The notes: generated by a model from the sequence alone, not told the origin. 6,079 nucleotides of DNA from JBEKZQ01 sp049509675 (GCA_049509675.1 JBEKZQ010000384.1:1-6079), one strand, 5' to 3'. Numbered from the stretch's first letter, positions 1 to 6,079 are shown. Numbers and translations are program-made.

Positions 1-826
1 TGAATTCCTGCGCGACGAACCCTTTGTAGCCCGTGTCGGCGATCGCCTTCATGACCGCCGGATAGTTGATTTCCTGGGTTTCGTCGATTTCGTTGCGGCC
101 GGGCACGCCGCCGGTATGGAAATGGGCGATGCACTTGATATTCTGGCGGATCGTGTCGATCAGGTCGCCCTCCATGATCTGCATGTGGTAGATGTCGTAC
201 AGCAGCATGAAACGCTCGCAGCCGACGCGGCGGCACAGATCAACGCCCCACGGCGTATGGTCGCATTGATAGTCCTTGTGGTTGACCTTGCTATTGAGCA
301 GTTCCATGACCACGTTGACCTTCTGACGTTCGGCGAGCTTCATGAGCCGCTTGAGTCCCTTCGCGCAGTTGATCAGTCCCTGCTCGTCGTCCAGTCCGGC
401 CCGGTTGCCCGACATGCAGATCACGTTGGTCATGCCCGCCGCGGCGGCCTTGGGGATCAGCGCCTCGAAGCTTGCGACCAGCTTGTCGTGGTGTTCAATG
501 CGGTTGAATCCCTTTTCGATGCCCATGCCGGCGCCGCTGGCCATGGCGCAGGTCAGGCCGTATTTCTTCAATGTGGGCCAGTCGCCGGGACCGGTCAGGT
601 CGATCGAGCGAATGCCCATGGCTTTGGAGGCCTTGCACAGGTCGTCCAGCGACATGCTTCCATAGCACCAGCGGCACACTGAATGGTTGATGCGGCCTTT
701 AAGCTGCGCGCCCACGGCGTCTTCCGCGCGGCCGAAGCGTGCCGAGAGGTTCAGGGCGACGGCGGCCGCCGCGCCGCTGCCGGCCAGTGTTTGCAAGGCG
801 GCACGACGAGAAACGCGAGTAGTCAT
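1..826 (-). CDS. Tat-exported TIM-barrel sugar isomerase, hydroxypyruvate isomerase family (3' end missing)
   Basis: The first 275 residues read open from an ATG at 826 to the window edge, with no stop, so the C-terminus is missing. The N-terminus MTTRVSRRAALQTL carries a twin-arginine motif (SRRAAL, residues 6-11). A hydrophobic Ala-rich stretch follows to about residue 28, so export by the Tat pathway is predicted. The mature part is a xylose-isomerase-like TIM barrel (AP-endonuclease 2 superfamily). Near its start is VCRWCYG (50-56), which I recognise from planctomycete hydroxypyruvate-isomerase-like proteins. Likely metal and catalytic residues, by family analogy, are E175 (VVMELLN), D211 and H214 (YDIYHMQ), H237 (HFHTGGVPGRNE) and E274 (VAQEF). 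The segment VPGRNE...EINYPAVM (241-259) matches the Hyi-type loop. A GGAG lies 10 bases before the ATG. The gene starts 69 bases after the rhamnosidase stop and is probably cotranscribed with it. The fold is secure, but the substrate is not: true hydroxypyruvate isomerase is cytoplasmic, and an exported relative may act on free or keto sugars. Confidence 0.88.
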   Translation of the reverse strand, partial: MTTRVSRRAALQTLAGSGAAAAVALNLSARFGRAEDAVGAQLKGRINHSVCRWCYGSMSLDDLCKASKAMGIRSIDLTGPGDWPTLKKYGLTCAMASGAGMGIEKGFNRIEHHDKLVASFEALIPKAAAAGMTNVICMSGNRAGLDDEQGLINCAKGLKRLMKLAERQKVNVVMELLNSKVNHKDYQCDHTPWGVDLCRRVGCERFMLLYDIYHMQIMEGDLIDTIRQNIKCIAHFHTGGVPGRNEIDETQEINYPAVMKAIADTGYKGFVAQEF

Positions 827-895
827 GGCAAGGGGTCTCCGAGAAAGTAGGTGGTCAGGCGATTTCGCTATCATATCCCGTCGCGCGGCGCAATG

Positions 896-3601
896 CTACT
901 GCGGCGCGGTGAAATGATAACTGCCGGACTGCACCGCCAGCACCACCTCCCCTGCCTCCGTGGACAGCAGCTTGACGCCGTCCGCTTGCGCAACCGGTTT
1001 GCCCGACTCCGTGACGGATGCGGCATCTCGGGCGGGAATGTAGACCACGGCCGTGGTGTTGGTGGGAATCGTGACGTCCAGCGTGAAGGCCCCGTCCTTC
1101 ACGGCCCAGGCGCTTGCGATCGGACCGCGGATGGAACGCAGAGTGGCCTTGGCCCAGGTCAAGCCGCCGCCGACGCGGGGATGAATGATGATGTGCCGGT
1201 AGCCGGGTTTCCGGGGATCGAGCCCGATGCCGGCCATCGTGTCGAAAAGCCACTGGCCGCAGGAACCGAGCGAATAGTGATTGAACGAGTTCATGCCGGG
1301 GTCTTGGAATCCGTGCTCCGGCGTCCAGCCGTCCCAACGTTCCCAAATGGTCGTGGCCCCGTGCTTCACGGAGAACAACCAGGAGGGGAACGTGTCCTGC
1401 ATCAACAGGCGGTAGGCCGTGTCAACTCTACCGGCAGCGGTAAGCTCGGGCAGCAGGTAGCTGACGCCCACGAAGCCGGTGGAAAGGTGCCAGCCGCGGG
1501 CCTTGATGTCATCGGCCAGGTATTGGGCCGCCTTGGGACGCAGTTCGTCGCTGAGCAGGTCGAACTTCAAGGCCATGGCGTAGCAGCACTGGGTGTTGCC
1601 GTGGATGCGGCCGTCGGCGGCCACGTAGCGCTTGTTGAAGGCCGCTTTGATCTGCTGGAAAAGTTGCTCGTATTTCGCCGCTTCCTCCTGCTTGCCAATG
1701 GCCCGGTACGATTGGGCCACCAGGTTCGTGGAATAGGCGAAGTAGGCGGTGCCGATCACGTCCTTGGGCGTATCGGAGCCGATCGCCAGCCAGTCGCCGT
1801 AATCGTTGCCGCGGAACTTGTCGCGGATCAGGCCCGTGCTGTGCGTGCGGCAGTACTCGACCCAGCGAGTCATGGCCGGCAGGTGACGTTCCAGGATCCG
1901 CGCATCGCCGTACACCTGGTAGATGGTCCACGGGCAGATGACGCCGGCGTCGGCCCAGGCCGGCACGCTGCCGCTGCCCATCGTGTTCGGGTTCACGTCG
2001 CTGAAGGCGCCGTCGGGCGATTGGCCGTCGTCCACGTCCACCAGCCACTTGCTGAAGAAGGCGGCCACGTCGGCATTCATGGTGGCCGTGCGGACGAAGA
2101 CCTGCGCGTCGCCCATCCAACCCAGGCGTTCGTCGCGCTGCGGGCAATCGGTCGGCACGCTCAGGTAATTCCCCCGCTGTCCCCACACGATGTTCGACTG
2201 GAGTTGATTGATCCGCAGGTCGGAGCAGGCCAGCGTGCCCACGCGCGGCAGGTCGGAGCCGATGACGATGCCCTTTACCGCATCGATCGCGGGCTTGGTT
2301 CCCAGGCCGGTCAGTTCCACGTAGCGGAAGCCGTGAAAGGTGAACGTCGGCTGCCACACTTCCATCGGACCGCCGCGGCAGACGTAGGTATCGACCGACG
2401 CCGCGCTGCGGAGATTGGTGGTGTAGATCGTGCCGTCCGGATTGAGCATCTCGGCGTGACGCAGGGTGAGCTTCGTGCCGGCGGGGGCGGAAATCTTCAG
2501 CCGCACCACGCCCACCATGTTCTGGCCGAAGTCGAAGGTCCAGCGCGCGGGTTTCGGCTCGCTCAGCGATTTGGCCGCCAGCTCGCCTGTCTGTCGCACG
2601 GGCTGCGTCACCTGGCCGTCCAGCGGCCGGGGCGGCTCGCTGCGCACCGTGGCCGACGGCCAGCCGGCGTCGTCCAGTCCCGGCTGGTCCCAGCCGCGGA
2701 CCTCCCGTTGGGCGTCGTACGATTCGCCGAGCATGAAGTCCGAGGCGAGGATGGGGCTGGCGTGGATCTTCCAGGTGCCGTCGGTCACGATCCGCTGCGT
2801 GCTGCCGTCGGCATAGGCAAGTTCCAGTTGCGCCAGCAAGGCCGGCGCCTTGCCATAGAATTGAAATCCGCCGTTGCCGATGTGGCCGCAGTACCAGCCG
2901 CTGGCCAAAAGGGCGGCTATCGTGTTGTCGCCGGACTCTAAGAGCGAAGCGACGTCGTACACCTGGTAGCGCGAACGCTTGCGGTAGTCGCTCCATTCCG
3001 GCGCCAACACGTAGTCGCCCACGCGCCGGCCGTTGATGCGCAGTTCGTAGAGGCCCAAAGCGGTGGCGAACAATCGGGCCGAGACCAGCGGCTTGCCGGC
3101 CAGCTTGAACGGCTTGCGCAAGATCGGCACGGGCCCGGCCGCCGAGCCCTTGCTCAGATCGGCCTGGATCCATTGCGCGGTCCAGTCGTTGCTTTTCAAG
3201 AGTCCCATTTCCCAGCGTGTCGGCGTGCCCCAGGCGCTCGGTGCGCCATCGCGGTCCCATGCCCGCACCTTCCAATAACAGGCTTGCCGCGAGCCCAGCG
3301 GTTTACCGGCATAGACCACGTGGGCCGTCTCGTCGGACTGCAGCTTGCCGCTGTCCCACAGGTCGCCCCGCTCCTGCTCCAGCAGGGCCGACGACGAAGC
3401 CACCAACACGCGATAGGCGGTCTGGCGCTGGCCGCGCTCGGGCGACTGGAGCAACCAGCTCAAACGCGGTTGGAGCGCATCGATGCCCAGCGGGCCCGTC
3501 AGATACTCGCATTTCAGATCCGCGACGACAAGGGACTGTGCCGCAAGGGAGGCGGATTCGGTCAGAACCACGACAAGTAACGCCAGGCATGAAATTCGCA
3601 T
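896..3601 (-). CDS. Secreted alpha-L-rhamnosidase, glycoside hydrolase family 78
   Basis: This 901-residue enzyme is predicted to hydrolyse terminal alpha-L-rhamnosyl residues from glycans or glycosides outside the cytoplasm, by an inverting mechanism. The N-terminus MRISCLALLVVVLTESASLA is a Sec-type signal peptide, with likely cleavage near residue 20. Approximate domains in order are: a fibronectin-like beta domain (25-135, with YRVLVASS and YWKVRAWDRDG), the Bac_rhamnosid_N carbohydrate-binding-like domain (150-310, with LYELRINGRRVGDYVLAPEW), a concanavalin-like domain (345-450, with FDFGQNMVGVV and FTFHGFRYVEL), the catalytic (alpha/alpha)6 barrel (455-790) and a C-terminal beta domain (791-875, with IIIHPRVGGGLTWAKA). 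The hallmark DCPQRDERLGWMGD is at 485-498, and its E491 is the expected general acid. E754 in ATTIWERWDGW is the expected general base. The family architecture is complete and I see no frameshift. A longer reading begins 30 bases upstream, but the signal peptide and a GGGGGA ribosome site favour the ATG at 3601. The gene follows the symporter by 66 bases. Confidence 0.95.
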   Translation of the reverse strand: MRISCLALLVVVLTESASLAAQSLVVADLKCEYLTGPLGIDALQPRLSWLLQSPERGQRQTAYRVLVASSSALLEQERGDLWDSGKLQSDETAHVVYAGKPLGSRQACYWKVRAWDRDGAPSAWGTPTRWEMGLLKSNDWTAQWIQADLSKGSAAGPVPILRKPFKLAGKPLVSARLFATALGLYELRINGRRVGDYVLAPEWSDYRKRSRYQVYDVASLLESGDNTIAALLASGWYCGHIGNGGFQFYGKAPALLAQLELAYADGSTQRIVTDGTWKIHASPILASDFMLGESYDAQREVRGWDQPGLDDAGWPSATVRSEPPRPLDGQVTQPVRQTGELAAKSLSEPKPARWTFDFGQNMVGVVRLKISAPAGTKLTLRHAEMLNPDGTIYTTNLRSAASVDTYVCRGGPMEVWQPTFTFHGFRYVELTGLGTKPAIDAVKGIVIGSDLPRVGTLACSDLRINQLQSNIVWGQRGNYLSVPTDCPQRDERLGWMGDAQVFVRTATMNADVAAFFSKWLVDVDDGQSPDGAFSDVNPNTMGSGSVPAWADAGVICPWTIYQVYGDARILERHLPAMTRWVEYCRTHSTGLIRDKFRGNDYGDWLAIGSDTPKDVIGTAYFAYSTNLVAQSYRAIGKQEEAAKYEQLFQQIKAAFNKRYVAADGRIHGNTQCCYAMALKFDLLSDELRPKAAQYLADDIKARGWHLSTGFVGVSYLLPELTAAGRVDTAYRLLMQDTFPSWLFSVKHGATTIWERWDGWTPEHGFQDPGMNSFNHYSLGSCGQWLFDTMAGIGLDPRKPGYRHIIIHPRVGGGLTWAKATLRSIRGPIASAWAVKDGAFTLDVTIPTNTTAVVYIPARDAASVTESGKPVAQADGVKLLSTEAGEVVLAVQSGSYHFTAPQ

Positions 3602-3608
3602 TGCTGTT

Positions 3609-3614
3609 TCCCCC
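3609..3614 (-). promoter_or_regulatory. Ribosome binding site of the rhamnosidase gene, deciding its start
   Basis: On the minus strand GGGGGA is followed by AACAGCA and then the ATG at 3601, a spacing usual for a Shine-Dalgarno sequence. The alternative ATG at 3631 has no comparable purine run upstream and would put ten polar residues (MTVPNLGETA) in front of the signal peptide. This favours the 901-residue product. Confidence 0.6.
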
Positions 3615-3667
3615 AGGTTTGGAACGGTCATGTGTACCGCCGGGTGCGCTTTGCCAGTGTTTGCACT

Positions 3668-5749
3668 CTATAACGACTCCGCGTTGCTGAGCTTGGGCCA
3701 ATAGAAGCCGTAAAGAGCGACGAAGACGAAACAGATCATCGGCACGATGAAACTGCGCGACATGTCGTGCTGGTCGGCCACGTAACCCATCAATTTGGGC
3801 AGCACGGCTCCGCCCATGATCGCCATGACGATGTAGGCGGAGGCCTTCTTCGCCCGGGCCCCCAGGCCGAAAATGCCCAGGGCGAAGATGGTTGGGAACA
3901 TGATCGACATGAAGAAATAGCTGAGGAACACGCACGCCACCGACAGCCACCCCAGCTTGAGGAAGACCAGGAAGCAAGCGGCGACGTTCATGAGCCCGTA
4001 GAGGCCGAGAATCCGGTGCGCGGAAAACTTTCGCAGCAGGCCGGCGCCTGTGAAGCGACCGATCAGGAAGCAGACGAAACCGAAGGAGGCGAGAATGGCC
4101 GCTCCCTTGTCGCTAATGCCGAGGACGCCATCACTGTAGGCAAGCACCCCGGGATAGGCATCCGCCAGCAGCAGGCGGTTGAGGCGAGCCAGATTCTCTC
4201 CCTCGGCATTGGGGAGCAGTTGCCGCGTTGTCTCGCCGAGACTGACTGCGCTGAACCGCTGCGCATTGTAGAGCAGCTCTTGCTTCTTCCCATTTTTCGG
4301 ATCCAGCTTTACGATCTTGTTCAGGTCTTGAGCCAAGGCAGACAACAGCGGTTTGGGATCTGAAGTGGAATCCTTGTAGTCGGCCAGGGCCTGGACGGTT
4401 TCGTCGGACAACTGGCTGCCGAGGAAGGCCGACACGGCGTCCGGCTTTCGCTTCAATTTGTCGGCCAAGGACGGCAGATCCTTGATGTCGTCTCGTATGA
4501 CTCTGGTCTTTACGCCGATCCAGTTGGTCATTTCCTCGCGCCACGTGGCGCGAAGGGGCAGCCGTTGCAAAACGTTGCTAAACGCGGTGGAGACCCGGGG
4601 GGGAATGGCGGGCGCATCCTCGGTCATGTAGTTGATGAGAAAGCTGAAAATGCCCGCTTGCGCGGCAACGTACAAGAACTGGGCCAAGGTGGCCGCAGAG
4701 AAGTGCGGATGCGACCACATGCTGTGATGCGAGATCCGTGCCGCCGCCGGAACGAGCCCCACGACCGCGATGGCGGCCAACAGGCTCGCGGCGGCGCAGA
4801 TCACCACCAGCAGCGAATTGCCCGCAGTGATCTTCATGCCCGAGGAATGTGGAATCTGCGAAGCCAGGCCGACAAGATGTTGGCCGATGTCGCAGGCCGA
4901 GACAATCAGCCAGAGGATCATGCCGAAAATGCCGATCACCACCATCGTATTGAGCAACAGCAGAACATAGACTTGCAAACGGTTCACTTGGCGGTCGGGA
5001 CCCGCCGAATTGCCCGCGGCAGCATCTTTTTCATCCAGATGATAATCGTCCTCGGCCTTGATGTCGGGAACGTTGGCAAAGTAGAACACCACCGACAGGG
5101 CGAGCACCACGCCCGCGACGATAACGTAGGGAATGTAAAGCGTTTCGCTGCCGGTGCTGTGTCCCGCCGCGTCCTTGGAATAGAAGAACAGGCTGCCGAT
5201 GATCGGGCCGCAGATCCAGCCGACGCCGTTGCAGGATTGGGCCAGGTTGATGCGGGTGGCCGCATAGCGCTGCGGCCCTAACACGGTCGTATACGGATTC
5301 GCCACCGTTTCCAAGAAAGTCAGGCCGGCGGCAATGGTGCAAACCCCGCCCAGGTAGCCGATGAACGCCGCGCCAAGCGTGACGGTGCCGGCATGCGCCA
5401 TGGCGTTGATCCGGGTGGCCGGCAGGAACCAGAATCCGCCTGCCGCCACCATCAACAAACCGGTGATAATACCGCCTTTGTAGCCCAGCTTGCTCGCCAG
5501 CCAGCCCGCCGGCATCGCCATGAGGAAGTACCCCAGGTAATGCGCGAACTGCACCCACGCCGATTGCGACTTGGTGAGGCTCAACTCATCCTGGAAGTGT
5601 TTGTCCATCACGTCGATCATGCCGTTGCACACTCCCCAAAGGAGAAACAGCGAGCTGACCAGGATGAACGTGAACATCAAGTTCTTGCCGTCCTCCGTTA
5701 CGAAGAGGCCTCTCTTGTCCGGGATCGTCGCGCTAGTGTTCTTGCTCAT
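3668..5749 (-). CDS. FucP-type MFS sugar:proton symporter with two large insertions
   Basis: This 693-residue inner-membrane transporter probably imports a deoxyhexose (L-fucose or L-rhamnose type) with protons. FucP hallmarks are present: FLLWGVCNGMIDVM (35-48), with D46 at the position of the proton-linked Asp of E. coli FucP; the YKGGIITGL loop (90-98); LETVANPYTTVLGP (146-159), with E147 matching the second key acidic residue; LAQFLYVAAQ (355-364); FLIGRFTG (561-568) and MSIMFPTIFALGI (614-626). Canonical helices are near 24-46, 65-84, 92-112, 121-145, 168-190, 206-226, 352-375, 549-570, 577-597, 598-624, 636-657 and 665-685. Two further helices (258-285 and 311-333) lie between TM6 and TM7. 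About 165 soluble residues (377-545) separate TM7 from TM8, on the predicted extracytoplasmic side. E. coli FucP is about 440 residues. No strong Shine-Dalgarno precedes the ATG. This is the first gene of the apparent operon. The family call is strong; the substrate is inferred from the rhamnosidase neighbour. Confidence 0.9.
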   Translation of the reverse strand: MSKNTSATIPDKRGLFVTEDGKNLMFTFILVSSLFLLWGVCNGMIDVMDKHFQDELSLTKSQSAWVQFAHYLGYFLMAMPAGWLASKLGYKGGIITGLLMVAAGGFWFLPATRINAMAHAGTVTLGAAFIGYLGGVCTIAAGLTFLETVANPYTTVLGPQRYAATRINLAQSCNGVGWICGPIIGSLFFYSKDAAGHSTGSETLYIPYVIVAGVVLALSVVFYFANVPDIKAEDDYHLDEKDAAAGNSAGPDRQVNRLQVYVLLLLNTMVVIGIFGMILWLIVSACDIGQHLVGLASQIPHSSGMKITAGNSLLVVICAAASLLAAIAVVGLVPAAARISHHSMWSHPHFSAATLAQFLYVAAQAGIFSFLINYMTEDAPAIPPRVSTAFSNVLQRLPLRATWREEMTNWIGVKTRVIRDDIKDLPSLADKLKRKPDAVSAFLGSQLSDETVQALADYKDSTSDPKPLLSALAQDLNKIVKLDPKNGKKQELLYNAQRFSAVSLGETTRQLLPNAEGENLARLNRLLLADAYPGVLAYSDGVLGISDKGAAILASFGFVCFLIGRFTGAGLLRKFSAHRILGLYGLMNVAACFLVFLKLGWLSVACVFLSYFFMSIMFPTIFALGIFGLGARAKKASAYIVMAIMGGAVLPKLMGYVADQHDMSRSFIVPMICFVFVALYGFYWPKLSNAESL

Positions 5750-5801
5750 GGTTTTCGCGGATGCGGTTCTGCAATCCGAAATGCGTGCTCAAGCCGATTT
5801 C

Positions 5802-5829
5802 GCTCGACACCCGACCCCTGCGGGCGAGC
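5802..5829 (-). other. Leader stem-loop in the symporter mRNA
   Basis: On the plus strand GCTCG (5802-5806) pairs with CGAGC (5825-5829), and CCCG (5810-5813) pairs with CGGG (5821-5824). This gives nine G/C-rich base pairs with a 3-base bulge and a 7-base loop. The structure would begin about seven bases after the predicted transcription start of the symporter operon, so it may stabilise the 5' end of the mRNA. It may instead be the hairpin of a REP-like repeat, since its loop side overlaps the ACCCGACCCC arm at 5809-5818. No U-run follows it, so it does not look like a terminator. Confidence 0.4.
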
Positions 5830-5842
5830 TTGGAAGAGGTTC

Positions 5843-5871
5843 ATTTTCGACAACACGTTTCACGTTGTCAA
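5843..5871 (-). promoter_or_regulatory. Sigma70-like promoter of the symporter operon
   Basis: Read on the minus strand, a perfect -35 box TTGACA (5871-5866) is followed by exactly 17 bases and then GAAAAT (5848-5843), which matches TATAAT at four of six positions. Transcription would start near 5836 and leave a leader of about 87 bases before the ATG at 5749. The location directly upstream of the first gene of the operon supports it. Planctomycete promoters are not well defined, so the call rests on fit to the general bacterial consensus. Confidence 0.5.
5849..5869. promoter_or_regulatory. Candidate operator inside the promoter
   Basis: GACAAC (5849-5854) and GTTGTC (5864-5869) form a perfect 6-base inverted repeat with a 9-base centre, ACGTTTCAC. 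It fills the spacer between the -35 and -10 boxes and overlaps the last four bases of the -35 box. A dimeric repressor bound here would block RNA polymerase. The dyad spacing would suit a LacI- or GntR-type regulator, but I cannot name the protein and no regulator gene is in the window. Confidence 0.4.
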
Positions 5872-5920
5872 TGAGTTTTGCAGGAGAACGGCAAAGTCCG
5901 GGGTCGGGTCCGTTTTTCGG

Positions 5921-5936
5921 CGGCAAGGCGTTGCCG
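5921..5936. repeat. Perfect short hairpin
   Basis: CGGCAA (5921-5926) and TTGCCG (5931-5936) enclose the 4-base loop GGCG. The hairpin lies just beyond the GGGGTCGGGT arm, separated by TCCGTTTTTCGG. It has no T-run on its 3' side on either strand, so it is not a standard intrinsic terminator. It may be part of a composite REP-like unit with the neighbouring palindromes. Confidence 0.35.
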
Positions 5937-5977
5937 TGGCTTAATACTACTGCGCTAAGGTTGGAAGTCGTGGGAAT

Positions 5978-6046
5978 GGGGACTGGCTCCGTCGCCACGA
6001 CTGGCCAGCACTGCCGAAACGGCTTGCGGCGACGGTGCCTGTCCCC
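5978..6046. repeat. REP-like palindromic element with 19-base imperfect arms
   Basis: The left arm at 5978-5996 begins GGGGACTGGCTCCG. It pairs with the right arm at 6028-6046, which ends CGGTGCCTGTCCCC, at 17 of 19 positions. The 31-base centre contains a second hairpin, GCCG-AAA-CGGC, at 6013-6023. The right end read in reverse (AAAGGGGACAGGCACCG) resembles a dispersed repeat I recall from planctomycete and other genomes, probably mobilised by RAYT-type transposases. No transposase gene is adjacent. It could also form a strong RNA or cruciform structure. Confidence 0.55.
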
Positions 6047-6079
6047 TTTCCCGCGACGGTCGGCGTAACGCGCTGCGGA

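Larger units (their letters stand above)
5809..5909. repeat. 101-base element bounded by perfect 10-base inverted repeats
   Basis: ACCCGACCCC at 5809-5818 is the exact reverse complement of GGGGTCGGGT at 5900-5909. The midpoint is base 5859, which is also the midpoint of the smaller GACAAC/GTTGTC repeat inside it. GGGGTCGGG-type ends resemble the heads of REP sequences mobilised by RAYT (IS200-like) transposases; that resemblance is from memory. It may be a non-autonomous REP or MITE-like unit that landed in the promoter region, or a coincidental pair of GC-rich words. Confidence 0.4.
5750..6079. other. Non-coding upstream region rich in palindromes
   Basis: This region holds no convincing gene on either strand. 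Open frames cross it on both strands, but none resembles a known family and they run through the palindromes. It contains the presumed promoter and leader of the minus-strand operon, four sets of inverted repeats, and nothing recognisable in its last 33 bases. Whatever gene lies beyond 6079 is not visible. Confidence 0.65.

Noticed and set aside
116..682. Plus-strand open frame over the isomerase gene
   Set aside because: The opposite strand encodes a TIM barrel with conserved motifs along its whole length, so this is an antisense shadow.
870..875. TATGAT on the minus strand before the isomerase gene, considered as an independent -10 box
   Set aside because: It matches TATAAT at five of six positions, but no acceptable -35 box lies 16-18 bases upstream. 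The short gap favours cotranscription.
851..2941. Long plus-strand open frame (696 codons) antisense to the rhamnosidase gene
   Set aside because: Its translation is rich in Gly, Ala, Arg, His and Val with no recognisable domain. It mirrors the codon bias of a clear GH78 gene, and its start lies in the gap downstream of that gene.
1509..3275. Minus-strand open frame (588 codons) in another frame of the rhamnosidase gene
   Set aside because: The Arg-rich, low-complexity translation is typical of a shadow frame in GC-rich DNA. The GH78 frame has full family motifs throughout.
3602..3631. Ten-residue N-terminal extension of the rhamnosidase from an ATG at 3631
   Set aside because: It would place polar residues before an otherwise typical Sec signal peptide and lacks a ribosome site. 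The ATG at 3601 has GGGGGA at proper distance.
3652..3670. Small hairpin AGTG-CAAA-CACT after the symporter stop, considered as a terminator
   Set aside because: It has only four base pairs and no following U-run, so termination between symporter and rhamnosidase is not supported.
4565..5281. Plus-strand open frame antisense to the symporter
   Set aside because: The translation shows no family features. The minus-strand frame carries membrane helices and FucP motifs.
5921..5936. Hairpin considered as an intrinsic terminator of an upstream gene
   Set aside because: The plus-strand 3' flank is TGGCTTAATA and the minus-strand 3' flank is CCGAAAAA, neither giving a U-run after the stem.
5789..5998. 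Minus-strand 69-codon open frame upstream of the symporter, considered as a leader peptide
   Set aside because: It begins upstream of the predicted promoter, contains the palindromic repeats, and shows no regulatory-peptide features.
5571..6068. Plus-strand open frame running from the symporter 5' end into the intergenic region
   Set aside because: Over a third of it is antisense to a real gene and the rest crosses several palindromes. There is no recognisable domain.

Overview
The window is GC-rich (about 60% by eye). It carries three genes on the minus strand, all pointing the same way, followed by one non-coding region at the high-coordinate end. In transcription order they are: a sugar/H+ symporter of the L-fucose permease (FucP) type with large insertions (5749 to 3668), an exported GH78 alpha-L-rhamnosidase (3601 to 896), and a Tat-signal TIM-barrel sugar isomerase of the hydroxypyruvate-isomerase family, which runs off the low-coordinate edge (826 to <1). 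The gaps between them are only 66 and 69 bases and I see no convincing terminator, so a single operon is likely.

The probable source is a planctomycete (Planctomycetota, perhaps a Pirellulales-type organism). The evidence is the combination of a Tat-exported hydroxypyruvate-isomerase-like protein with the VCRWCYG signature, a GH78 enzyme beside a FucP-like permease, weak Shine-Dalgarno sequences and REP-like palindromes. This is an inference from family recognition. Verrucomicrobiota or Acidobacteriota cannot be excluded from sequence alone.

Functionally, the layout fits use of a deoxyhexose from plant or algal glycans. The rhamnosidase, carrying a Sec signal peptide, would release terminal L-rhamnose outside the cytoplasm. 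The symporter would import the free sugar with protons. The Tat-exported isomerase would act on a sugar or an oxidised sugar in the extracytoplasmic compartment. No kinase, aldolase or regulator gene for the pathway lies inside the window.

The 330 bases upstream of the symporter (5750-6079) hold no convincing gene. They contain a good sigma70-like promoter (TTGACA, 17 bases, GAAAAT) whose spacer is an inverted repeat, a leader stem-loop, and several REP-like palindromes, including two inverted repeats centred on exactly the same base.

The most unusual item is the symporter. At 693 residues it is far longer than the roughly 440-residue FucP family norm. The excess is explained by an extra pair of membrane helices in the central loop and a soluble domain of about 165 residues inserted between TM7 and TM8. 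I see no defence system, CRISPR array, RNA gene, transposase or clearly unprecedented system here.
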